From an uncultured Clostridia bacterium (GTDB taxonomy: Bacteria; Bacillota; Clostridia; TANB77; CAG-508), in NCBI GenBank assembly GCA_948805675.1, contig CAQIBN010000003.1, positions 62,001 to 126,000 of the forward strand: a stretch of 64,000 nt of DNA, written 5' to 3'. The notes beneath the pieces are model-generated. The model was not told the origin of the DNA. It worked only from the letters and a program-made list of their open reading frames with translations, and ran no database searches. Positions 7,300 through 16,438 of this stretch are shown piece after piece. The position numbers and the translations under genes were made by a program. The stretch's first letter is position 1; the number at the start of each line of letters is the position of its first letter.

Positions 7300-8477
7300 T
7301 GGGAAATACTATATTTTGGTTAAATATTATATTAGTTATATTAGTACTTGCTATTGGAATACTTGGTAGTATTGTGATATTTATTCTATTTAAAAGAAAA
7401 AAGGAACAGGAAAGTGGAACAAGTAGTGGTACAGATGGAAATAGAAAAAGTAATAATGATGATACTAAAAATCAAGGCAAACAGTCTGTTCAAAGTTTTA
7501 TGGAGTTTGATGATGTTATAGATAATATGATTGTAAGAAGAAATAGAACACAATATATTATGGTTATTCAATGTAAAGGGATAAATTATGATCTTCTATC
7601 AGAAGAAGAGAAAGAGGCAGTAGAAAATGGATTTACTCAATTTCTAAACACTTTAAGATTTCCTATACAACTATATATTCAGACAAGAAGTTTAAATTTA
7701 AGAGATATTATTGATGAATATAAATCAAGAGTTGATGTTATAGATTCTGAAATAGAACAACTTAATATAAAAATAAAAAGAGCAAAGGCTGCTGGAAATG
7801 AAGAGATTGTCGAAAAATTGGAATTTGAGAAGAGAAGAAAAAGCAATGTATTAGAGTATGGAACAGATATATCAAACTATGTTGAGAGAATGAGCCAAAA
7901 CCAAAATGTTTTACAACAGAATACATATTTAATTGTTTCATATTATACAGCTGAATTTGGGGGAGAAATTAATAATTATTCAAAAGAGGAAATTGATAGT
8001 ATTTCTTTTTCAGAGTTATATACAAGGGCTCAAACTTTAATTAGAAGTTTATCCTCAGCAGAAGTGTATGGAAGAGTATTAGAATCTGAGGAATTAGCAG
8101 AGCTACTTTATGTGGCATATAATAGAGATGAATCAGAAATATTAAATTTAAAAAGATGCTTAGATGCAGAATATGACAGTTTTTATACTACAGCACCAGA
8201 TATTTTAGAAAAAAAGAAAAAAAGAATAGAAAATGAAATAGAGGAAGAAGCGGTAACTTTAGCAACTGGAAGTATATTAGAAGCTGACAGAATAAAAATG
8301 TTAGAAAAAAATAAAGCAAGAAAAGTAAAAGAAAGAGCAAAGGAACTTGTAGATGAATACAAAGATTCTATGGAGGAAGATTTATATAAGGAAACTATAA
8401 ATCAAATTGAAAAAGGCAGTAAAAAGGAAGAAAAGAGCGAAAAATATAAAAAAGCTAAAAAGAAGAGGATTTCCTAA
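7299..8477 (+). CDS. Membrane-anchored protein resembling the N-terminal part of VirB4/TraC
   Basis: A 392-residue protein with one N-terminal membrane helix (about residues 6-30), a polar linker, and a cytoplasmic part. The segment KGINYDLLSEEEKEAV followed by FTQFLNTLRFPIQLYIQTR resembles the N-terminal domain that precedes the ATPase domain in VirB4/TraC-type proteins. The last third is a charged coiled coil rich in Glu and Lys. It has no Walker motifs. Its position between PrgI and the ATPase gene suggests that VirB4 is split into an anchored and a motor protein here. The start overlaps the prgI-like stop by one base. Family placement is from memory of similar clostridial operons. Confidence 0.6.
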   Translation: MGNTIFWLNIILVILVLAIGILGSIVIFILFKRKKEQESGTSSGTDGNRKSNNDDTKNQGKQSVQSFMEFDDVIDNMIVRRNRTQYIMVIQCKGINYDLLSEEEKEAVENGFTQFLNTLRFPIQLYIQTRSLNLRDIIDEYKSRVDVIDSEIEQLNIKIKRAKAAGNEEIVEKLEFEKRRKSNVLEYGTDISNYVERMSQNQNVLQQNTYLIVSYYTAEFGGEINNYSKEEIDSISFSELYTRAQTLIRSLSSAEVYGRVLESEELAELLYVAYNRDESEILNLKRCLDAEYDSFYTTAPDILEKKKKRIENEIEEEAVTLATGSILEADRIKMLEKNKARKVKERAKELVDEYKDSMEEDLYKETINQIEKGSKKEEKSEKYKKAKKKRIS

Positions 8478-8509
8478 ACTTAAGATAATAAAAAAAGGAG
8501 AATGATTTT

Positions 8510-10468
8510 ATGAAAATTGAAAATCGTAAAAAATCTCAAGTGGAAGAACAAAAAGATAGAGATGACAAGAAAAACGACAGTTTAATGAGAAAAAATAAGA
8601 AAAATTTAAAGGATTTAATAGCACCTGCAGGTATTGATGCAAGTCATACAAATCATATAGAAATTGTATCTAATAAAAGTAGATATGCAAGAAGCGCAAT
8701 TGTATCTACAATACCAAGAATGTGTACTTTTCCAGAATTCTTAAGAAGTATGTATACATTTGGAGATATAAATGTTTCTGTATATATTAAACCTGTAAGT
8801 GAAAGTACTTCACAAGCCGAGTTAAATAGAGAAATTAACCAATTAGAATCTGAAAGAATAGTAGCTCTAGATAGAGGAGATATTAATCGTGAAAGAATAT
8901 TAGCTCAAAAGAGAGCTGAGACAGAAGAACTTAGAGATTCTATAGCAAGTGGATTTAATAAATTGTTTGAATCTTCTATAATATGTACTTTGTTTACATA
9001 TAATCTTGATGAATTAGATAAGCAAACTGAGTTATTGGCGTCAGAAATGGCAAAAACAACTATTGGAATAAAGCCAGCATGGGCAATGCAAGAAGACGCA
9101 TTTAAATCTAATTTGCCATTTTTGGATAATAGAATGAAGATAAGTCATACTTTTGACCGTAGTTCTATGGCCACAGTTTTCCCATTTTTTAATTCAGAGG
9201 TGGGACATGAAAATGGTATACCCTTAGGATTTAATAGACAGACAGGCTTACCGATTTTATTTGATAATTTTAGTCCAAGTCTAACTAATTATAATATGGT
9301 AGTGTTTGGTAAATCTGGTGCTGGTAAAGGTGTAACAATTAAGACATTAACATCTCGTTCATCTGTATTGATGGGAATTGAAAGTTTAGCATTAGATGCA
9401 GAAGGAGAATATGGAGTTGTTGCAGAAGCATTAGGTGGAGTAAATGTAGTAATTAGTCCAAATTCAAAAACTATTATTAATTTATTTGATATAGAGCCAG
9501 AAACCATTAAAGACGAAATAACAGGAAAAGAAAAGACTGCATTAAATGTAGAAAATAAAGTTGAAGATGTAACACAGGCTTTGCTAACTATGGCAAGAGG
9601 ATCTACAAGAAGCACAGAAGTAAATGAGCTTACAAAACAAATTATTGCGGAGTCTGTTGCAGAAGAATACGCAGCACATGGAATTAATAATAATGTTAGT
9701 AGTTTATATAGCTCAAAGTCAAAAAAATATGATAATGATTTTTTAGGAAATGAGAAGAAACCTATGCCAACAATAGGTTCTTGGTATAGAAGACTTCTAA
9801 AAAAAGCAAAGGAAAATGATAACCAAGATTATAGATTTCATTATAGTTACCTAGTAAAAGTTATGAGACAATATGTAAGAGAGCTTGATGGACAGATGGC
9901 ATATTTTGATGGACAATCTACTTTTGAATTATTAGAGGGGGTTCCTTTTATTAATTTAGATATATCACAATTAGAAGAGAGATTTGCAAGACCACTTGCA
10001 CAACAAATCTTATTATCGTGGATTTGGGAGAAATATGTAAAGAAGAATAGTGAAGATAAAACAAAGGCTACTAAAAAGAGGGTTTTAGTTGATGAAGCAT
10101 GGATGTTACTTCCATATCCAGAAGCCGTAGACTTCTTGAATACTATGGCGAGACGTGCTAGAAAAAGAAATGTATCGTTAGCAGTTATTTCACAAAAATT
10201 CCAAGACTTTTATGAGAAGGCGGAAGTTCAAGCTGTGTTAACATCATCTGATACTAAATTATTTTTGGCACAAGATAAATCCGAAATTGAATATATAAAA
10301 GAGGTATTCAAACTAAGTGAAGGAGAGGCATATTTCTTGACTACTTGTGGAAGAGGAGAAGGACTTTTAAAAGTAGGAGAAGACACAGCTATTATAGCTA
10401 TAAAGCCAACCAAAAAAGAGTTTGAATTTGTAGAAACAAACTTAAATAAATTAAGAAAAGAAGATTAA
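8510..10468 (+). CDS. virB4: VirB4-type T4SS ATPase
   Basis: The motor ATPase of the T4SS, 652 residues, peripheral on the cytoplasmic face of the membrane. Walker A is GKSGAGKG (residues 267-274) in NYNMVVFGKSGAGKG, and Walker B is RVLVDEAWML with Asp528 and Glu529. Between them, FINLDISQLEERFARPLAQQILLSWIW is a typical VirB4/TraC block, as are MARRARKRNVSLAVISQKFQDF and the C-terminal GRGEGLL. A coiled coil at about residues 95-140 follows the N-terminal region. It supplies energy for pilus assembly or substrate transfer. It is not a coupling protein, since no N-terminal membrane helices are present. The ribosome binding site is AAAGGAG. Confidence 0.9.
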   Translation: MKIENRKKSQVEEQKDRDDKKNDSLMRKNKKNLKDLIAPAGIDASHTNHIEIVSNKSRYARSAIVSTIPRMCTFPEFLRSMYTFGDINVSVYIKPVSESTSQAELNREINQLESERIVALDRGDINRERILAQKRAETEELRDSIASGFNKLFESSIICTLFTYNLDELDKQTELLASEMAKTTIGIKPAWAMQEDAFKSNLPFLDNRMKISHTFDRSSMATVFPFFNSEVGHENGIPLGFNRQTGLPILFDNFSPSLTNYNMVVFGKSGAGKGVTIKTLTSRSSVLMGIESLALDAEGEYGVVAEALGGVNVVISPNSKTIINLFDIEPETIKDEITGKEKTALNVENKVEDVTQALLTMARGSTRSTEVNELTKQIIAESVAEEYAAHGINNNVSSLYSSKSKKYDNDFLGNEKKPMPTIGSWYRRLLKKAKENDNQDYRFHYSYLVKVMRQYVRELDGQMAYFDGQSTFELLEGVPFINLDISQLEERFARPLAQQILLSWIWEKYVKKNSEDKTKATKKRVLVDEAWMLLPYPEAVDFLNTMARRARKRNVSLAVISQKFQDFYEKAEVQAVLTSSDTKLFLAQDKSEIEYIKEVFKLSEGEAYFLTTCGRGEGLLKVGEDTAIIAIKPTKKEFEFVETNLNKLRKED

Positions 10469-10480
10469 AAGAGGTAAAAA

Positions 10481-11650
10481 ATGAAAAAGAAAGTGACAAT
10501 TGTATTAATAGTTGTAATATTATTTAATACATTGATTCCTAATTTCATATATGCATCTCCAGATTTAGGAAGTATGAAAGATGTAATGCAACATCAATCA
10601 GAAACGGGACAGGACTCTGCAACGTCTTTATTTGAAGAAGGAGAAGCTCAAACAACTCCAAGCAACGGAAAGACCCGTACTGAAAAAGTAGGAGAAACAG
10701 ATTCTATTAGCAATTTTTTAGCAAATGTTTTATGTATGTTTCTTATGGTTCCTCCTATGACCATAAATTCGATTCTTACTGTAATAGTATTTACTACACA
10801 AGATAGTGGACAAGGTGTAACACAACAGTTTACTATTGAAGATGTTGTGTTAGGGAAATATACACTATTTGATATTAATTTTTTTGAAGATACAAATACT
10901 GCAAATAGAGGTATAGTTGACATAGTTAGAGAAAACGTTGCTACATGGTACTTTGTGTTAAGAAATATTGCGATTGTAGGAAGTTTATTAGTTTTAATAT
11001 ATATAGGAATAAGGATGGCTCTTTCTACAATTGCAAAGGATCAAGCGAAATATAAGAAGATGTTTGTTAGTTGGTTAACAAGTTTTATATTAATATTTGT
11101 TATGCATTATATAATATTATTTTTGGTAAATATTCAAGAAACTATTATGGAATTACTTAGTGATATAACAGCAGGTGATGGATTTGAAGAAATTATAATA
11201 AGAAATACATGGGATTCATTATCAAATGTTTCAGGGTGGAATAAGGTACCATTTCTTATTTTATATTACATGCTAGTATATTATCAAGTGAAATTCTTTC
11301 TTATGTATTTTAAGAGGTTTTTATCGATTGGATTTTTAATAATAATATCACCACTCATAACTATTACTTATTCAATAGATAAAGCAGGAGATGGAAAGGC
11401 TCAAGCCTTTGGTACATGGCTTAGAGAAATGATATTTAATATATTTATACAAGTAATACATGCTGTTATATATATAGTATTTATATTTTCGGCTGCAGAA
11501 ATAGCAAAAAAGATTCCTTTACTAGGAATATTGTTTTTAATGACACTATCAAGAGCAGAAAAAATAGTTAAGAATACATTTTCATTAAAGGGTAAAGGAT
11601 TTGGAGATGAAAAGCCATTAGATAAGATTAAAAATCTAGCTGGAATGTAG
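10481..11650 (+). CDS. VirB6/TrbL-like polytopic T4SS protein, copy A
   Basis: A 389-residue membrane protein with a signal peptide (ending near YASPD) and about six further hydrophobic helices. The block VRENVATWYFVLRNIAIVG, a helix, then GIRMALSTIAKDQAKYKKM is repeated in two later genes of this operon and marks a paralogous VirB6/TrbL-like family. VirB6 proteins form the inner-membrane channel platform of the T4SS. The C-terminus is short and basic, unlike the long tails of the two paralogues. Thirteen bases separate it from virB4. Confidence 0.72.
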   Translation: MKKKVTIVLIVVILFNTLIPNFIYASPDLGSMKDVMQHQSETGQDSATSLFEEGEAQTTPSNGKTRTEKVGETDSISNFLANVLCMFLMVPPMTINSILTVIVFTTQDSGQGVTQQFTIEDVVLGKYTLFDINFFEDTNTANRGIVDIVRENVATWYFVLRNIAIVGSLLVLIYIGIRMALSTIAKDQAKYKKMFVSWLTSFILIFVMHYIILFLVNIQETIMELLSDITAGDGFEEIIIRNTWDSLSNVSGWNKVPFLILYYMLVYYQVKFFLMYFKRFLSIGFLIIISPLITITYSIDKAGDGKAQAFGTWLREMIFNIFIQVIHAVIYIVFIFSAAEIAKKIPLLGILFLMTLSRAEKIVKNTFSLKGKGFGDEKPLDKIKNLAGM

Positions 11651-11659
11651 GAGGTAATA

Positions 11660-13234
11660 ATGAAACAGACTAAAAGTAATAAATCGATAATTGTTATTGT
11701 AATAATTATAGTAATTTTATTTATATTAGTTTTATTATTATCTACTAGTATAAATTATTTAAATAGTCAAAATGATAGTAAACAAGTCCAGGACATAAAA
11801 CAATATGTATCTATAAATGATTTTAAGAGCATAGAAGAAGTTGCTATATATCTAGATTGCATATATATAAAAGAGGAAGTTTCGAAACAAGAAAACTATA
11901 ATACAGATATTTATATGAAAATAAAAGTATTACCATATGAAGATGATAAAAGTAATGAGGGATTTTATGATAAGTTGATTTCATATTCTGCAAAAGTTTT
12001 AGAATTTAAGAATTTTAGAATTATAGATAAAGAAAATGATACTACAATAGAAGTAATTTGTAACAAAGAAAATAAAGAGATAAAGGATGTGCTAATAAAT
12101 GGAGAATCTAATTACTTTAATAGAAGAGATTCTCAATTGCAGATTAGAGATTATAAAGATACAAAAATAACAGATTTTACTATACAATCAGAAATTATTA
12201 ATAAATTAATTAATAATAATTGGAAAATTTTAGATTCTGAAATTGGAACTAAAGAAAGTACGTTTAATTCTTATGATATTTATTTTGATGAAGGAATAGA
12301 ATTGAGAAAAATCAATAATCAAGTATTTAATATAGTTTTTACAGATAAGTATAAATTAAATATAGTTAATAGTATTACAACAGCATTCTCTAAAGAAGAA
12401 ATAATAAGAATTTTGGGAAATCCAACGTTTAGTAATGATAGTACAGGAATAATAGGATATAAGGGAAAAGATATAGATGTATTCTTTAATACTTTAAATA
12501 AGCAGATTTCGATATATATGGTTGAAAAAGACACAAATATTAGCCAGTTTTATGAATTATATAAAAAAAGCAAAGAAGAAAATAAAAGTATTACACAATT
12601 TATTAATATATTAAAAGAAAAAATGAATAATTATGATTATTACAAAGAAACAAATAGCTATATAGAATTACAATATACATTAAAAGGCATAAAATTACAA
12701 TTTAATGTTGGAGATGAAAATGGCATTTTACTATATAATAATTATTTAGGTTTCGTTTATGATGATACAAAAATAAGTGATATTCATGAACATATAGAAA
12801 GAATACCAAAGGATATTTTTTTGAAGAATGAAAATTTAGTTTTTTTAAATGAAATAAATAGAGTTAATTATATTCAGTCAGTTAAATATATGGCAAGAAT
12901 GGAAAAGAACAGAAATAAAAAGGAAAACGAAATAGAAAGTAAATTATTTATTGAATATAAGAATGAACTTCAAGATGAAGCATATTCAATTTCTTTTATT
13001 TCTATTGATGGCAATAATCCAAATAGTGAACTTAAGGATAATGTTAGCTCGGGATTATGGCTAAATGATAAATATTATGTTTATGGGATAAAACAAAGAG
13101 GTATATATATATATGATGTATTGAACAGAAAGTATGTAACATTGTTTTCAGGTGAAAATGTAAATTATGATATTAAAGAATACAAAAATAAAATTTTAAC
13201 TTATGATGATAAATCAATAAAATTAGATTTATAA
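11660..13234 (+). CDS. Membrane-anchored protein of unknown function in the T4SS operon
   Basis: A 524-residue protein I do not recognise. One N-terminal helix (about residues 10-33) anchors a large, hydrophilic, probably extracellular region without cysteine clusters or an evident repeat. The C-terminal 70 residues (GLWLNDKYYVYGIKQRG and on) alternate hydrophobic and polar residues like a beta blade. The ribosome binding site GGAGGT overlaps the stop codon of the VirB6-like gene (TAGGAGGT), so the genes are tightly coupled. The place between two VirB6-like genes argues for a structural part of the secretion machine. Confidence 0.6.
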   Translation: MKQTKSNKSIIVIVIIIVILFILVLLLSTSINYLNSQNDSKQVQDIKQYVSINDFKSIEEVAIYLDCIYIKEEVSKQENYNTDIYMKIKVLPYEDDKSNEGFYDKLISYSAKVLEFKNFRIIDKENDTTIEVICNKENKEIKDVLINGESNYFNRRDSQLQIRDYKDTKITDFTIQSEIINKLINNNWKILDSEIGTKESTFNSYDIYFDEGIELRKINNQVFNIVFTDKYKLNIVNSITTAFSKEEIIRILGNPTFSNDSTGIIGYKGKDIDVFFNTLNKQISIYMVEKDTNISQFYELYKKSKEENKSITQFINILKEKMNNYDYYKETNSYIELQYTLKGIKLQFNVGDENGILLYNNYLGFVYDDTKISDIHEHIERIPKDIFLKNENLVFLNEINRVNYIQSVKYMARMEKNRNKKENEIESKLFIEYKNELQDEAYSISFISIDGNNPNSELKDNVSSGLWLNDKYYVYGIKQRGIYIYDVLNRKYVTLFSGENVNYDIKEYKNKILTYDDKSIKLDL

Positions 13235-13251
13235 AGAAAGGGGAGTAATAG

Positions 13252-16200
13252 ATGAATATTTTAAAGAAAATTATAATTATACTTTTTTTGATTTGTATAT
13301 TATTCCCTAAAAATGTTAGTGCAATGAGCCAAACTAAAGCAGGAGATACCTTATCGGAATTTGCTATTAATTTCGAAAAAAATCATGCAGAAGAAACAAG
13401 ATATTCTTTAAATGGATGGGATAATTATGATTCTGGTGATAGAGCGATGGCATATAAAGGTATTAAGCAATGTAAAGGAACAAATAATTATTATGGAATG
13501 GATTGTGTTGGATGGGTAGGATGTGCAATACATTGGTCTTTAAAGTTAGGAAACAATAATAGATTTACTTCTTTTGTAGTACCTCCTGGAGATGAACAGT
13601 CATTCCATGCAGAAGATGGATTTACACAGATTGATAAAAATAGTACATTACAACCTGGAGATATTTTATGCTTTTGGGGTCATGTTGGAATATATGCTGT
13701 GGATAAAACAACTAAAGAAAAATTTGTTATACATTGTGATGGTTGGGGGAGAAATGGAGCAGGGATACATAAATCTAATTTTGATGAATATGTAAATGGA
13801 CACTCAATTTATAATGTAGCAAGAATAACAAATGAAGCAGCAGGGTCTTTAAATGAAAATAATGTTACTACTATGTTTAATGAAGTAACAGGTGCAGCTG
13901 ATGACTATGGATTATACTATGGAACTACACAAGGCAGATATACAGGTTCATATAATTTAGGTGATTGGTTATTTGATAAAATTGCAGGTTTTTTTGACTA
14001 TTTAGTTGGAATATTAACATATATAATCAGAATTCCTGTATTAGGTTGGACTAATATAGTAGAAGTAATAGTAAATAATTTTATTGATGAAATAAGTGGT
14101 GCTAATCAAACAGAAAATGAGGGACAGAATCAAAAACAAGAATTTATAGGACCTCCAACTGAAGAACAAATGAAGGAAAAAAAGGAAGAAGAAAAGTTGT
14201 ATAAACCAGTGGCTACAGATAAATGGGAAAGAATTAATATAGAAGATATTATATATAATCATATTCCAATATTAGATGTTAATTTTTTCTCATTTGACGA
14301 GGCAGCAGGAGAAGAACTACAAGAGGGAAGTGTAATTTATACAATCAGAGCAAATGTTGCTAAATGGTATATGATTATTAGAAGAGTTAGTATAATACTA
14401 TTATTATTGGTATTGATCTATTTGGGTATTCAGACAGCTATTAATACTGCAGCAGGAAAAAGAGGTAAATATAAAGGTATGTTATTAGCTTGGGTTACAA
14501 GTTTTTTAGTAATATTTTGTATACATTACTTTATGATGATAGTAATAGATATTAATCAATACTTTGTAGAAGTGTTTGAAAGAGCTAATACTAGAGCTGT
14601 AGAAGAAATAGGGTATTCAGCAGATGGAGCTGTTTCAATATATGATACTATCCGTACAAGAGCATATTCCTTAAAATTAAGTGAGGGTGTTCCAGCAACA
14701 ATAATGTATATGGTGTTAGTATATTATTTAATAAAATTCTTATATATATATTTCAAAAGATACCTTACCATTAATATACTTGCAATTTTGGGACCTATTA
14801 TTGCTATTAAGTATGCATTTGATAAAATTAAATCAGGAAAAGGTGGTAGTTTAACTAACTGGATGTTTGACTTTTTTATAAATGTATTTCTACAAAGTAT
14901 ACATGCAATATTATATACCATATTTATGATAATGGCTTTTGATTTGGCTGTTAAATCTATTGCAGGGTTTGCGATAGCACTAGTTGTACTCAACTTTATG
15001 TTGAAAGCAGAGAAAATATTTATAGATATATTTAAATTTGAGTCAAGAGGCTCTTCATTAAGTGATGTTAGAGAAGATAAGAATTATTTAGTTGAAGCAT
15101 ATAAAACTGGAATGCTTGTTGGAGGATTTGCAAAAGGCACAGCAAGATTTACGTTTGGTGGAGTTAGAGCTGTTGGTAATTTAGGATTTGGAATAGTACA
15201 AGATGGTATAAATACAGTAGGAAGAATAGATAATGCATGGAACAATAGAAAAAGAAAAAAGAATGGACAGGAATTACTTGATTATGAGCCAATAGTAGTA
15301 AAAGATAAAGTTAGTGATACTTTAAAGAATATTGGATATAAAATTGGAGATAGAGTAAATGATAAAGTCTTTAAAGGAAAAAATTTAAAACTTGGAGTGC
15401 ATAAAATGAAAGATAGAGATCCTAGACTATATAAGACTACAGAAAAAGCTCTAAAAGCAACTAAGAATATGACAAAGAAGAATTGGACAAGAACAATAAA
15501 AAAAGGAACAAAAACAATTAGTAGTATGGCTAAAGTTATGGTTGGAATTCCAATAGCAGTAGCAGATGCTAAAGAGGGATCTATGTTATTATATAGTGGA
15601 ATCTCAGATCTGAAAGGTGTTATGAAGGGGAATACGCATTATGGACATAGAAGTAGAAGTAATATATGGTCACGAAGAGGAAGAGTGGCTGCTACAATAG
15701 CAACAGGAGGAGCATTTGCATTAGCAGATGGAGTATCAGGAGAGATAAAGCAAGTTAGTAAAGATACAAAAAATATGAAGAAACATAATGAAAAGTTACA
15801 ATATTTAGCAAATATTAATAGTCTAGAAGATGATATAGAAAAAGAGTTAAATATTATTAATATTCAAAAAGATATGGAGAAAAAGGGAAAAACAGATAAA
15901 GAAAAAGATGAAATAGATGAGAGATATAGAAAAGAAATAAATAAAGATATACATAATGCAGTAAATTCTGTTCTAACTAGTTCAACAATAAGTTCTACAG
16001 TTATAGACTATATGTATGAAAATAATATATCAGAAATGACAGAAAAAGATGTGGAAAATGTAATAAAGCAATTAGAGAATATGGCAGATACTGATGAAAT
16101 TAGATTCAGATTTGGATCTAAGATAAAGGCAAATGTAAAAGATGAAATAAAGAAGGAATTAGGAAAAAAGAAAAAAACATTAGATGCAAAGAAAACTATT

Positions 16201-16425
16201 AATGTAATAGAAGATGCAGTTATGAAAGAAGATAGCGTAGAAATGGAAAGCCCGAAATACGAAGTGCTTTCTCAAAAGATAAGAGAATTAAAATCAATCT
16301 CTGAAAAGGCAAAAAATTTTACAGGCAGTTCTGTATCAACTACAAGTATGTTCATAAAAAATGTAACAAAGGAAAATAAGAAAAAGAGTACTATTCAGAA
16401 AAAGGTAAAGAGAAATAAAAAATAA
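13252..16425 (+). CDS. NlpC/P60-like hydrolase fused to a VirB6/TrbL-like channel protein, copy B
   Basis: A 1057-residue fusion. After a signal peptide (about 1-24), residues 60-200 look like a cysteine peptidase or amidase of the NlpC/P60 type: Cys85 in YYGMDCVGWVG, His144 in WGHVGIYA and His161 in VIHCDGWG. Residues 340-640 repeat the VirB6-like block (IRANVAKWYMIIRRVSIIL, GIQTAINTAAGKRGKYKGM) with several helices. The last 400 residues are basic, partly helical and probably cytoplasmic. The first domain would cut peptidoglycan where the channel crosses the wall. Hydrolases are usually separate proteins in Gram-positive T4SS, so this covalent link is unusual. Confidence 0.72.
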   Translation: MNILKKIIIILFLICILFPKNVSAMSQTKAGDTLSEFAINFEKNHAEETRYSLNGWDNYDSGDRAMAYKGIKQCKGTNNYYGMDCVGWVGCAIHWSLKLGNNNRFTSFVVPPGDEQSFHAEDGFTQIDKNSTLQPGDILCFWGHVGIYAVDKTTKEKFVIHCDGWGRNGAGIHKSNFDEYVNGHSIYNVARITNEAAGSLNENNVTTMFNEVTGAADDYGLYYGTTQGRYTGSYNLGDWLFDKIAGFFDYLVGILTYIIRIPVLGWTNIVEVIVNNFIDEISGANQTENEGQNQKQEFIGPPTEEQMKEKKEEEKLYKPVATDKWERINIEDIIYNHIPILDVNFFSFDEAAGEELQEGSVIYTIRANVAKWYMIIRRVSIILLLLVLIYLGIQTAINTAAGKRGKYKGMLLAWVTSFLVIFCIHYFMMIVIDINQYFVEVFERANTRAVEEIGYSADGAVSIYDTIRTRAYSLKLSEGVPATIMYMVLVYYLIKFLYIYFKRYLTINILAILGPIIAIKYAFDKIKSGKGGSLTNWMFDFFINVFLQSIHAILYTIFMIMAFDLAVKSIAGFAIALVVLNFMLKAEKIFIDIFKFESRGSSLSDVREDKNYLVEAYKTGMLVGGFAKGTARFTFGGVRAVGNLGFGIVQDGINTVGRIDNAWNNRKRKKNGQELLDYEPIVVKDKVSDTLKNIGYKIGDRVNDKVFKGKNLKLGVHKMKDRDPRLYKTTEKALKATKNMTKKNWTRTIKKGTKTISSMAKVMVGIPIAVADAKEGSMLLYSGISDLKGVMKGNTHYGHRSRSNIWSRRGRVAATIATGGAFALADGVSGEIKQVSKDTKNMKKHNEKLQYLANINSLEDDIEKELNIINIQKDMEKKGKTDKEKDEIDERYRKEINKDIHNAVNSVLTSSTISSTVIDYMYENNISEMTEKDVENVIKQLENMADTDEIRFRFGSKIKANVKDEIKKELGKKKKTLDAKKTINVIEDAVMKEDSVEMESPKYEVLSQKIRELKSISEKAKNFTGSSVSTTSMFIKNVTKENKKKSTIQKKVKRNKK

Positions 16426-16438
16426 GGTTGGTGTAAAT

